In this document: piece by piece, positions 1 to 7,325 of the stretch
How the letters are laid out: the number at the start of each line of letters is the position of its first letter
Position numbering within the stretch: position 1 is the first letter of the stretch
Assembly: GCA_034432795.1 (NCBI GenBank)
Contig: DAOUBF010000079.1
Location: 1-64,000, forward strand
Reading direction: 5' to 3'
Origin: DAOUBF01 sp034432795
Lineage (GTDB): Bacteria > Chloroflexota > Anaerolineae > DSLN01
Length of the DNA: 64,000 bases
Notes under the pieces: generated by a model
Databases searched by the model: none
The model's input: only the letters and a program-made list of their open reading frames with translations
Told to the model about the DNA's origin: nothing
Position numbers and translations under genes: made by a program

Positions 1-90
1 ACACCCACGCCCCTCCCACCCACGCCCACAATGACGCCCACAGAGACGCCCTCACAGCGCAACCTGTACCTGCCGCTTGTGCTGAAATAG
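1..90 (+). CDS. C-terminal end of a secreted, Thr/Pro-rich protein (5' truncated by window)
   Basis: Frame 1 is open from the window edge to a TAG at 88-90. It encodes a Thr/Pro-rich stretch (TPTPLPPTPTMTPTETP) followed by a short tail ending NLYLPLVLK. Thr/Pro runs like this act as extracytoplasmic spacers. The hydrophobic LPL[VI]LK tail recurs at the end of the pentaheme cytochrome in this window and, from memory, in many secreted Chloroflexota proteins. A strong intrinsic terminator follows at once, so this is the last gene of its transcript. The function of the protein cannot be known from 29 codons. Confidence 0.7.
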   Translation, partial: TPTPLPPTPTMTPTETPSQRNLYLPLVLK

Positions 91-98
91 CCCGAAAT

Positions 99-137
99 GA
101 AAGGCCCCGTGGACCCGCGATCCACGGGGCCTTTTAA
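99..137 (+). terminator. Intrinsic terminator
   Basis: A perfect 14-bp stem (AAAGGCCCCGTGGA paired with its complement) encloses a 7-nt loop and runs into TTTT. It lies 9 nt after the stop of the preceding gene. Confidence 0.85.
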
Positions 138-173
138 TCATACGCGCGATGACCAACTTCTTAAGGAAAAACC

Positions 174-202
174 TTGTCTTACACCGCCCTTCGTGCTATG
201 AT
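174..202 (+). promoter_or_regulatory. Sigma-70-type promoter for the antitoxin gene
   Basis: TTGTCT (174-179) and TATGAT (197-202) are separated by 17 bp. The start codon at 242 lies about 33 nt after the predicted transcription start and has an AGGAG site at 232-236. Confidence 0.55.
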
Positions 203-241
203 CCCAAGCAGTGACCTTGATAACCCGCCTCAGGAGTACGT

Positions 242-586
242 ATGGAGAACATCAGTGTAGCAGAGGCCAAGAGCCGGTTGTCTGAGTTGATTTCACGTGC
301 GGAAGCAGGTGAGCGGTTTGTGATCCGGCGGCGCGAACGGCCGGTGGCTGTGCTACTCAGCGTGGCTGAACTCGAGCGACTGGAGCGGTCATCAAAGGCA
401 ATCTACCAATTGGCTCTGGCGCTGGGCCAGAGCGCAGAATTGCTGAAGCAGATCGAAGCAGGCGAGGTTCATCCGGCGATGGCCGTTTTCGGCCTCTGGG
501 CGCATAAAGAAGAATTCACGAACTTGACCGATGAAGTATATGCCAATCGCGAGCGTCAGGGGGCCCGTGCCGGAGTGGACGTGTGA
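242..586 (+). CDS. Phd/YefM-family antitoxin (apparently orphan)
   Basis: This 114-residue protein opens with the typical Phd/YefM N-terminus: MENISVAEAKSRLSELI, then a basic RRRERPVAVLLS strand and a helix (AELERLE). In the family this N-terminal domain dimerises and binds the operator, while the variable C-terminus wraps the cognate toxin. AGGAG at 232-236, 5 nt before the ATG, supports the start. A toxin gene would be expected at once downstream. A GTG overlapping the stop opens only 16 codons (583-633) before a stop, and the next gene is on the other strand. The module is therefore either a lone antitoxin or a pair whose toxin has decayed. Confidence 0.8.
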   Translation: MENISVAEAKSRLSELISRAEAGERFVIRRRERPVAVLLSVAELERLERSSKAIYQLALALGQSAELLKQIEAGEVHPAMAVFGLWAHKEEFTNLTDEVYANRERQGARAGVDV

Positions 587-659
587 GAGTCCTCATAACC
601 AGTCTCATTTCATTCGTGTGCCCGGCCTCGTGATTGAGGATTGGCTGAAGTAGAGTAAA

Positions 660-2867
660 TCACGGGTAAGCCAGCCGCAAATCCAGCGCCGAATGCCGCT
701 CGGCCACCTTGTCGTTCTTCACCGCAATCGCCAATGCCCTGCGCGTCCCCACAATCACCACCAGCCGCTTCGCCCGCGTGATCGCCGTGTACAGCAGGTT
801 GCGCTGCAACATCATCCAATGCTGCGTTAACAGCGGCAGGACCACCGCCGTGTATTCGCTCCCCTGGGCCTTGTGCACGCTGGCCGCGAAGGCATGCACC
901 AACTCGTCCATCTCCAGCCAGTCGTACTCCACCGGCCGCCCGTCCATATCCACAACGATGCGCTGGTTTTCCACGTCAATCTGCTTCACCCGGCCAATGT
1001 CGCCGTTGAACACATCCTTATCGTAGTTATTGCGCACCTGCATGACCTTATCGCCCACACGGATGATGCGCCCGCCCAGCAGGCGTTCCGGCTTGCGGAA
1101 ATCAGGCGGGTTCAGCGCCTCCTGCAGGCGCGCGTTGAGCGCCGCCACACCCGCCGCGCCACGATACATCGGCGAGAGCACCTGGATGTCATCCAGGGGG
1201 TCCAGGCCGAACCTGCGCGGAATACGGTTTTTCACCAGGTCCACCACCAGGTCGGCGGCTCGTTCCGGGTCGTCCTCAACGAACAGGAAGAAGTCCTCCG
1301 CATCCCTGGGCGTGAGCGGCATCAGCCCCCGGTTCACCCGATGGGCGTTGGTGACGATCAGGCTACCCGCCGCCTGACGGAAGATCACATCCAGCCGCAC
1401 GACCGGCACCTGGCCGGAGGCGATCACATCGCGCAGCACGTCGCCTGCGCCCACCGAGGGCAACTGGTCGGCATCGCCCACAAACAGGACATGGCTGGCC
1501 GGATGGATCGCCTTCAGAAGTTGGTTCGTGAGCAGCAGGTCCAGCATACTGCTCTCGTCCACAATGACCATATCGGCGTCCAACGGGTTTTCGGCATTGC
1601 GGGCGAAGCCACCCTCTGGCCTGTACTCCAGCAGGCGATGGACGGTCTTCGCCTGGCGTCCGGTGGCCTCGCTCAGGCGCTTGGCGGCGCGGCCTGTGGG
1701 CGAGGCCAGCGCATAGCTGCACCTGGCCAGTTCCAGCGCCCGGATGAGCGCCCGCAGCGCGGTCGTCTTCCCTGTCCCCGGCCCGCCGGTCAGGACACTG
1801 ACCTTATGCAGGAGCGCTATGCGGATGGCCTCCTTCTGCCCCTCCGAGAGTTCAACCCCCGCGGCCTGGGCCAGCCGACGATAGACCGCCTCCCAATCCG
1901 TCACCTGCCGGAAACGGGCCAGGCGCGACGTCGGATGCTCCAGCAGCGCCCGCAGCCGCCCGCTCACACCCACTTCCCCATAATAAAACGGTGTCAAATA
2001 GACCGCCCGCTCCTCCCGCACGGCGGGGGACGCCCCACCGTGCACGGTGGGGTAGAGGGTCTCCTTACGCACTATCTCGCTGGCGTGCAGCCGCTCAATG
2101 GCCTGCGCCACCGCGCCTGGCGGCACGTTGAGAAGCTGCGCCGCCCGTTCTATCAGTTCCGGCTCTGGCACATAGACATGCCCCTCGTCCGCCAGTTGGC
2201 TGAGCGCGTAGGACACGCCCGCTTCAATCCGCGTGGGTGCATCCTGTGGCAGCCCTAGTTGCTGCGCGATCTTATCGGCGGTCTTAAAGCCGATACCGTA
2301 AATGTCCCGCGCCAGCCGATAGGGATCGGTCCTCACCACCGACACCGCCGCATCACCGTATTGCTTGTAAATCTTGACCGCCAGGCTGGTGCTCACGCCG
2401 TGCGACTGGAGGAAGAGCATGATCTCCTTGATGTGCTTCTGGTCCTGCCAGGCGCGCTTGATCAGCGCCACGCGCTTGGGGCCGACGCCCAGCACCCCCA
2501 ACAGGCGGTCTGGCTCCTCCTCAATGACGCGCAGCGTCTCCAGGCCGAACTTCTTGACAATGCGCCCGGCAGTGACCGGGCCGATCCCCTTAATCAGCCC
2601 GGAGCCCAGGTATTTGCGGATGCCTTCCACCGTTGCCGGGAGCACCTGCTGGCAATCTTCGGCCTTGAACTGGCGACCGTGCTGGGGGTGAGTCATCCAG
2701 TTCCCGCTCAGGCGCAGATATTCGCCGGGGTTGACCTCAGGCAGGTTGCCCACGACGGTGACGAGGCTACTTCGTCCCGGGGGTTGCAGCCGGATCACGG
2801 CGTAGCCTGTCTCGTCGCTGTAATATGTCACACGCTCGACGGTTCCTTCTAACGTCTCGCGGTACAT
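660..2867 (-). CDS. recD2: RecD2-type ATP-dependent DNA helicase
   Basis: At 735 residues this is the usual size for RecD2/YrrC, the RecBC-independent 5'-3' helicases implicated in fork rescue and repair. An N-terminal OB-like domain (MYRETLEGTVERVTYYSDETG) precedes tandem helix-hairpin-helix motifs (about 85-185, e.g. LIKGIGPVTAGRIV). Walker A GGPGTGKTT lies near residue 360, and Walker B follows (MVIVDESSMLD). The C-terminal UvrD-like motif FAASVHKAQGSEY sits near residue 680. It is preceded by no clear operon partner. A perfect 20-bp palindrome at 2033-2052 lies in frame and encodes part of a PTVHGGASP loop around residues 272-278, just before the helicase core. Confidence in the family is high; the biological role is inferred from homologues. 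Confidence 0.93.
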   Translation of the reverse strand: MYRETLEGTVERVTYYSDETGYAVIRLQPPGRSSLVTVVGNLPEVNPGEYLRLSGNWMTHPQHGRQFKAEDCQQVLPATVEGIRKYLGSGLIKGIGPVTAGRIVKKFGLETLRVIEEEPDRLLGVLGVGPKRVALIKRAWQDQKHIKEIMLFLQSHGVSTSLAVKIYKQYGDAAVSVVRTDPYRLARDIYGIGFKTADKIAQQLGLPQDAPTRIEAGVSYALSQLADEGHVYVPEPELIERAAQLLNVPPGAVAQAIERLHASEIVRKETLYPTVHGGASPAVREERAVYLTPFYYGEVGVSGRLRALLEHPTSRLARFRQVTDWEAVYRRLAQAAGVELSEGQKEAIRIALLHKVSVLTGGPGTGKTTALRALIRALELARCSYALASPTGRAAKRLSEATGRQAKTVHRLLEYRPEGGFARNAENPLDADMVIVDESSMLDLLLTNQLLKAIHPASHVLFVGDADQLPSVGAGDVLRDVIASGQVPVVRLDVIFRQAAGSLIVTNAHRVNRGLMPLTPRDAEDFFLFVEDDPERAADLVVDLVKNRIPRRFGLDPLDDIQVLSPMYRGAAGVAALNARLQEALNPPDFRKPERLLGGRIIRVGDKVMQVRNNYDKDVFNGDIGRVKQIDVENQRIVVDMDGRPVEYDWLEMDELVHAFAASVHKAQGSEYTAVVLPLLTQHWMMLQRNLLYTAITRAKRLVVIVGTRRALAIAVKNDKVAERHSALDLRLAYP
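2033..2052. repeat. Perfect palindrome inside recD2
   Basis: CCCCACCGTG followed by its exact complement forms a 20-bp palindrome. It lies in frame within recD2. The flank (GACGCCCCACCGT) resembles the intergenic element near 5645-5660, suggesting a shared mobile or dispersed element. Confidence 0.6.
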
Positions 2868-2894
2868 GGAACCTCAAGCCGGACGTTAGCCCGA

Positions 2895-2923
2895 ACCTGG
2901 CAGGTCTTCAAGACCTGCCAGGT
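2895..2923. repeat. Palindromic repeat / possible terminator
   Basis: Two 14-nt arms (ACCTGGCAGGTCTT and its complement) flank a single central base, between recD2 and the upstream minus-strand gene. It could fold as a transcript-end hairpin but has no T-run, so it may simply be a dispersed palindromic repeat. Confidence 0.6.
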
Positions 2924-2931
2924 CTGCTATC

Positions 2932-3234
2932 TCACAACTGAAACCGCCCGGTCGCAGGGACGATCTTCTGCTCGTAATTCTGCACGTAGGAGAGGAGTTT
3001 GTCCTGAAGCTCCTGCCACTCCGGACTGTTGAGGATGCGGCGCATGGTGGCCAGGTCTTCGGTGACGCCACCGGCCAGGATTTGGGGGCAATCCCCGTAA
3101 ACAGTGTACCAGGCTTCCGTCGGCTGCAACCCCAGGCGCATAATGCCAGGGGCGAACTCGCGCACCAGGAACTCAAAATACTCCGACTCGTGTCCAGGAC
3201 GAATATCCCAACTCATCAATAATTTGACCCGCAT
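2932..3234 (-). CDS. Conserved hypothetical protein, possibly ferredoxin-like alpha/beta fold
   Basis: The protein has 100 residues from the chosen ATG. An in-frame GTG 21 nt upstream is possible, but AGGTGA sits 6 nt before the ATG at 3234. The sequence MRVKLLMSWDIRPGHESEYFEFL, followed by a helix and an AWYTVYGD strand, resembles the dimeric alpha/beta-barrel (ABM-like) proteins, in which 'PG..xEYxxF' follows the first strand. No catalytic motif is evident. It lies downstream of the TPR lipoprotein gene on the same strand with a 30-nt gap and probably shares its transcript. I do not recognise a specific family; the fold statement is inference. Confidence 0.6.
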   Translation of the reverse strand: MRVKLLMSWDIRPGHESEYFEFLVREFAPGIMRLGLQPTEAWYTVYGDCPQILAGGVTEDLATMRRILNSPEWQELQDKLLSYVQNYEQKIVPATGRFQL

Positions 3235-3264
3235 AGATGTCACCTGACCCCTCACTCCATGAGA

Positions 3265-4032
3265 TTATTCCTGCAATTGGCGTAGCAATTCTTGTGCCTG
3301 AGCTGCGCGGTCGGGCGGCGGGTGAAGCGTTAAGAAACGCTCTAGCGCGTCCTTCGCTTTGGCCCTATCACCGCTGCGGAAGTAAGCATTCCCCAGCGCG
3401 AACCAGGCCTCCGGCAGTTCCGGCTTTAATTGCGCGGCCCGCTCCAACACCCGGACGGCATCGCCGGGCCGGTCCTGCTCCAGATAGACACTGCCCTGGC
3501 CGACATAGGCTTCGGCCAGTTCAGGGTTGCGCACCAGCGCCGCTTCAAACTCCGCCATTCCCGCGTCAAACTTGCGCTGTTGCACATAGGCCGCGCCCAG
3601 CAGGTAATGCGTCTCCGCGTCCTCCGGGTCCAATTGCAAAGCCTGCTGGAAGGAGGCGATAGCGGCCTCAAGCTGACCCTTCTGGTACAGGGCCACGCCC
3701 AGGTTGGTGTGCGCAGGTGCATTCTGCGGCTCCAGCCGGATCACCTCCTGGAACTGGGCGATGGCCTCGTCCGGGCGGCCTGTCTGCGCATAGGCGTTGC
3801 CCAGGAGAAACCGCGCCCGCACCAGCGCGGGATCAATTTGCACCGCCTGCTCCAACAGGGGGATCGCTCCGGCGAAATCCCCTGACTTGACCCTGACCTC
3901 GCCCTCTGCCAGCAGCACGCTGGCATCGCCTGGGGGGCGCCGATTGAACAGGCTGCACCCCACGACGAACACGAGCAAGAACGTCAGAACGACCCAGGTG
4001 GGCCTACGCGCCCTTGATCTCCAGGATGACAA
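3265..4032 (-). CDS. TPR-repeat lipoprotein
   Basis: A basic N-terminus and a hydrophobic stretch (VVLTFLLVFVVG) end in a lipobox Cys at residue 26 (VVGC), so the protein is predicted to be a lipid-anchored extracytoplasmic protein. Residues 40-250 are about six tetratricopeptide repeats with the usual A..G....G....A...F....P signature (e.g. GDFAGAIPLLEQAVQIDP). Such proteins scaffold protein-protein contacts. The start is a TTG, preceded by GGAGGAG with a 7-nt spacer. It overlaps the 3' end of the MBL-fold gene by 29 nt, so the two are likely translationally coupled. The partner and pathway are unknown. Confidence 0.85.
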   Translation of the reverse strand: MSSWRSRARRPTWVVLTFLLVFVVGCSLFNRRPPGDASVLLAEGEVRVKSGDFAGAIPLLEQAVQIDPALVRARFLLGNAYAQTGRPDEAIAQFQEVIRLEPQNAPAHTNLGVALYQKGQLEAAIASFQQALQLDPEDAETHYLLGAAYVQQRKFDAGMAEFEAALVRNPELAEAYVGQGSVYLEQDRPGDAVRVLERAAQLKPELPEAWFALGNAYFRSGDRAKAKDALERFLTLHPPPDRAAQAQELLRQLQE

Positions 4033-4657
4033 CCTGCGTCTCCTCCGGCAGCGTGGCTTTGGCCACTTTGAGCGTTTCCTGGGGCGCGATCTCGCCCAGA
4101 CCCATTTCCTTCAGGAACTTGCTTACCGGGTCCAGCTTGAGTTCCACGCCTTTCGTCTTGTAATGCATGGGCACGACGATGTTCGGCTCCAGCAGGTTCA
4201 CCACCTCCGCTGCCTGGGCCGCGTTCAACGTGTGGCCGGCGTTGCCCACCGGCAAGAGCAGCACATTGACCGGGCCGAGCGCCTCCACCTGCGCCTGGCT
4301 GGGCACGTGCGCCAGGTCCCCCAGATGGCAAACGGTCACGCCATCAAAGGCGAACAGGAACACCGTATTGCGTGGCCGCTCCTCCTTATTCCGCCCTTTC
4401 TTCTCCGGGCGGACATCTATACCGGTGATGAACACGCCGCCGATCTCGTACTCACCCGGCCCCGTCAGCACGCGCGCCTCGCCCTTGAGCGCAGCCACAT
4501 AGTTATGGTCGGGCGCATCGTGGCTGATTGTGACCACATCGGCCTTGAGCCGAGGCAGCGATAGCCCCAGGCTCTTATCATACGGATCGGTCACCACCGT
4601 CGCCGCGCCGCGCTCGGAAAGACGAAAACAACTGTGGCCGTACCAGACGATTTCCAT
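4004..4657 (-). CDS. MBL-fold (UlaG-like) metal-dependent hydrolase, altered metal motif
   Basis: The protein has 217 residues starting MEIVWYGHSCFRL, the hallmark first strand of COG2220/UlaG-type metallo-beta-lactamase-fold proteins. Later HLGDLAHVPS, LLLPVGNAGHTL and IVVPMHYKT supply further ligand positions. The HxHxDH motif reads H46-D-A-P-D-H51: the second His is Ala, so one metal ligand of the usual dinuclear site is missing. It may bind a single metal or have lost activity. The upstream in-frame extension is rejected because a near-consensus promoter sits 10 nt before this ATG. It overlaps and is co-transcribed with the TPR lipoprotein. The substrate is unknown. Confidence 0.82.
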   Translation of the reverse strand: MEIVWYGHSCFRLSERGAATVVTDPYDKSLGLSLPRLKADVVTISHDAPDHNYVAALKGEARVLTGPGEYEIGGVFITGIDVRPEKKGRNKEERPRNTVFLFAFDGVTVCHLGDLAHVPSQAQVEALGPVNVLLLPVGNAGHTLNAAQAAEVVNLLEPNIVVPMHYKTKGVELKLDPVSKFLKEMGLGEIAPQETLKVAKATLPEETQVVILEIKGA

Positions 4658-4667
4658 AACATCCCCC

Positions 4668-4696
4668 ATTATAAGGGAAAGCCAGGCACTTGGCAA
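4668..4696 (-). promoter_or_regulatory. Sigma-70 promoter, probably giving a near-leaderless mRNA
   Basis: On the minus strand TTGCCA, 17 bp, TATAAT. Only 10 nt separate the -10 box from the ATG at 4657, so the transcript would begin 3-4 nt before the start codon. Confidence 0.7.
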
Positions 4697-4702
4697 TCTT
4701 TT

Positions 4703-4981
4703 ACACGGCCATATGCCCCTACTGGGCGGGGGAGGGCTGTGGGGATCACCATACGCTGCGTAGGTGCGCGCCGTAGGCCGGGTTTCCCTCCCCGGCGTAG
4801 GGCAGGTTTCCATACCTGCCGCTCTTCGGCCCTGCTGCGGCGGCTATGGAAAGCCGCCCTACCAGGCTATTCTATCCCGCCTCGCCCATCCCGCCATCTA
4901 TGAGAGGATCTCAATTCACACAGCCATGTGCCCCTACTGGGCGGGGGGGCTGGGGGGATCACTATATGCTGCGCAGGTACG
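4703..4981. repeat. Intergenic region with an imperfect direct-repeat pair and a palindromic repeat
   Basis: About 300 nt without a gene. A ~64-nt unit (core GCCCCTACTGGGCGGG, then GGGGATCAC) occurs at 4703-4767 and again at 4918-4981. The second copy overlaps the last codons of the gene ending at 4962. Between them, at about 4786-4863, lies a copy of the family with core GTAGGGCAGGTTTCCATACC and a GGCTATGGAAAGCC arm, also seen near 40234-40303 and 46157-46221. No coding signal is seen. Confidence 0.7.
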
Positions 4982-5516
4982 CAGCCAGCCGCATCGCCAG
5001 GTCGGCATACTCAACCGCCGAATCAGGCGCAAAGGCAAACTCAGAGGCGTGAGCTGCAGCATTGCGCAGAATACGCAGTCGGTGGAAGATCTGCGCCTTA
5101 CCCTCGTCCAGAATGCCGGACTGCTCCAACGCCTGTCCTAACAGGATCGGCGACCTCAGATCACGGTAGGGCAGATTCAGACCCCGCCGCTGTGCCGCTT
5201 CAATCGCCGCCTCCTCCACCTCCAGCCAGGACTCCAGGACCACCGCTCGCGGCGATAACTGCGCCAGTTCAACCAGCCGGTCTACAGCCGGTCGGCCCGC
5301 CTCAGTCACGCCCGCCGCAGGCAACTCCTTCTTGGCTTCGCTGGCCAACTCCTGTACGCTGCGACCGAACTCAATCTCCAGGTCCCGGTAGCGCAGGCGT
5401 TGCAACGTGGGGATCAGATTGGCCAGGGGCTTGCGCAGGACGATAATGATGATAAGGATGGTGATCGGCCAGGCCAGCGCCTTGATCAACTCTGTTACGA
5501 AGGTGAGCCAGTCCAT
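4962..5516 (-). CDS. Membrane-anchored protein with HEPN-like C-terminal motif
   Basis: The protein has 184 residues. One strongly hydrophobic helix lies at about 11-27 (ALAWPITILIIIIVL). A charged coiled region follows (LRYRDLEIEFGRSVQEL), then an all-helical C-terminal domain with R151-NAAA-H156 in an LRILRNAAAHASEF context. R-x4-H is the signature of HEPN ribonuclease and HEPN-like domains, but many single-TM bacterial proteins of this layout are uncharacterised, so nuclease activity is only a possibility. GGGAG-rich sequence precedes the ATG. It stands alone on its strand between repeat-filled spacers. Confidence 0.65.
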   Translation of the reverse strand: MDWLTFVTELIKALAWPITILIIIIVLRKPLANLIPTLQRLRYRDLEIEFGRSVQELASEAKKELPAAGVTEAGRPAVDRLVELAQLSPRAVVLESWLEVEEAAIEAAQRRGLNLPYRDLRSPILLGQALEQSGILDEGKAQIFHRLRILRNAAAHASEFAFAPDSAVEYADLAMRLAAYLRSI

Positions 5517-5639
5517 GGGTTCTCTCTCCCTCTCACTCTTATCCTATCACATTCTCCTATCCGGAGCGAAGGGCTTGCGGGTGCATTTCTATTTGGTGGA
5601 TGTGGGCAACCATAAGGGGTGCCTCTATGAGGGATGCAC

Positions 5640-5728
5640 GGGGCACGCCCCACCGTAAACGGTATAGGGGCGAGGCGCCGCCTCGCCCCTACATGGGCCG
5701 CGTTTAAGCCGCACCGTTAACGGTGCGG
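5640..5728. repeat. Cluster of intergenic palindromes
   Basis: In the 275-nt spacer 5517-5791 there is a 13-bp perfect stem at 5665-5691 (arm TAGGGGCGAGGCG, one-base centre). A perfect 20-bp palindrome follows at 5709-5728 (arm CCGCACCGTT). They may terminate the flanking minus-strand transcript but lack T-runs. I see no gene here. Confidence 0.65.
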
Positions 5729-5791
5729 TGTTCGCATTCCCAGATCGTCCTGGTTACCGCGTCATACAGTGCCCGCCCTTACGCACCGGCG

Positions 5792-7261
5792 CTATTGAGC
5801 TTCCCCCATCGCGCTTTGGCGGCTAATCGCCTCCATGATCAGCGCCACCACCTCTTGCAGGCCCTCGCGGTCACGCGGTGTATACTCCAGCCCATTGCAT
5901 CGTCGGCCCAACGCGATCCATCCCAGGTAGCGGCGACCCTGTTCCAGAGGTAAGCTGATCTCTGCCTGGCCCTTCCACTCACCGCAGGTGTGCAGGAGCC
6001 GCTGCCTGCTCTCTGGCCCCAAATACACCACCCCGCTCTCAGAATCAAATGCTGCCACTGCCTCGTCCAATAACCGGCATATCACCTGCTCGGTGTCCAG
6101 CATGAAGATGCGCCTGCGCACCTGCCCAACAAAGGCCTGCAACCGCCGCACCGGGTCAGGCACCTCCTTGAAATACCGATCCACCGTCTTCTGCAAGCCA
6201 TCCTTGATCGGCGTCGCTAATGTGACCAGTGTCAGCGTGGTCACCACGACGGCCGCATCCGACGCGTTCCCCGTGACGGCAACAAAGAACCGCTGCAGCA
6301 GGGTGATGGAGGCCGTATAGAGGCCGGCCAGGATCGCCGTGAGCGGAACATAGACCAACGTCCGGTTGATAATCAGGTTAATATCCCACAACCGATAGCG
6401 CAAGACCGAGAAGCCAATTGTGGACGGCATAACGAGGCTGATCAAGATGAACGCGAAGCGCCAGCCCAGATCGTAATACAGCGCCACCTGCCCCGCTGAA
6501 TTGCGCAGGTTATACATTGCCCCCGGCAGCGTAATGACGAAGAAGCCGACAAAGGCGGCACATAGCCCGAAGACAATCCATTTGGTCTGCTGCCGCTGAA
6601 TTGGGCTGGAGACACGCCGATAGCGATAGACCTGGGCAATCACCCCCGTCACCGTCCAGGCCAGCATAGAAACAGTCCAGAGCAAAGGTGACCACAGTTC
6701 CGGGTTAAACGGCTGGGTCATGACGGCGAAGACAGCGAAGCCCAACGCCAACGCGCCTGTCCAGCGGGGCACAAAACGCCCGTCGGGGAAAACATAAAAG
6801 AAGATCAGGAACGAGACCCAGGCAATAGCGCTAAGCGCATTGACAAGGAAAGCCCACTGGGGCCGGGCACGCACCAATGCATCCAGGATGTCGGTGGTCC
6901 CCATCGCGATGAGCATAAGCGAGACGAATGCCGCCATCCAATCGTCCGACCGCCGTAAGAAAATGATGAGGCCCACAATCACAAAGCCCAGGATGAACAC
7001 AACGCTGAGGAAGCTGTGGTAAGTGGCGTAGAAATCGGGCGCCAGGCTGACCTGCTGCAGGCCAGCCCACACGGGCGCAGAGGGGCGGGTCAATTCCGCA
7101 TAGCGCAGCGGGAGGGCTAACATAGACAACAGCACACTCAGCACCGCGATCACCACCCACACTGTCCGAACCAGGGTCAGCCGCCACCCGGTCAACCGCG
7201 TCAAAGCAGGCGCGGATAAACGCAGGTCTGCACGGCCTTCTTGTTCATCTGATACAGCCAT
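5792..7261 (-). CDS. Multi-TM sensor-like protein with C-terminal GAF-like domain, no kinase domain
   Basis: The 489-residue protein carries about eight predicted membrane helices in the first ~330 residues. A YRLWDINLIINRTLVYVPL segment follows, as seen at the end of the membrane region of many Chloroflexota sensor proteins. The last ~130 residues resemble a GAF domain (FDSESGVVYLGPESRQRLL ... EISLPLEQGRRYLGWIALG). In relatives this is followed by a histidine kinase or a LuxR output; here the chain stops (ISRQSAMGEAQ). It is therefore a receptor without an obvious output domain. AGGTGA before the ATG supports the start. Its ligand is unknown. Confidence 0.75.
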   Translation of the reverse strand: MAVSDEQEGRADLRLSAPALTRLTGWRLTLVRTVWVVIAVLSVLLSMLALPLRYAELTRPSAPVWAGLQQVSLAPDFYATYHSFLSVVFILGFVIVGLIIFLRRSDDWMAAFVSLMLIAMGTTDILDALVRARPQWAFLVNALSAIAWVSFLIFFYVFPDGRFVPRWTGALALGFAVFAVMTQPFNPELWSPLLWTVSMLAWTVTGVIAQVYRYRRVSSPIQRQQTKWIVFGLCAAFVGFFVITLPGAMYNLRNSAGQVALYYDLGWRFAFILISLVMPSTIGFSVLRYRLWDINLIINRTLVYVPLTAILAGLYTASITLLQRFFVAVTGNASDAAVVVTTLTLVTLATPIKDGLQKTVDRYFKEVPDPVRRLQAFVGQVRRRIFMLDTEQVICRLLDEAVAAFDSESGVVYLGPESRQRLLHTCGEWKGQAEISLPLEQGRRYLGWIALGRRCNGLEYTPRDREGLQEVVALIMEAISRQSAMGEAQ

Positions 7262-7325
7262 GGCCTAATCACCTCTGTTACAATCCAGGAAAGCACCGAG
7301 GCGTGGGGCTGTCTCCCCGCGCCTC

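Noticed and set aside
4703..4981. CRISPR array
   Set aside because: There are only two imperfect repeats more than 200 nt apart, no regular spacers and no cas genes.
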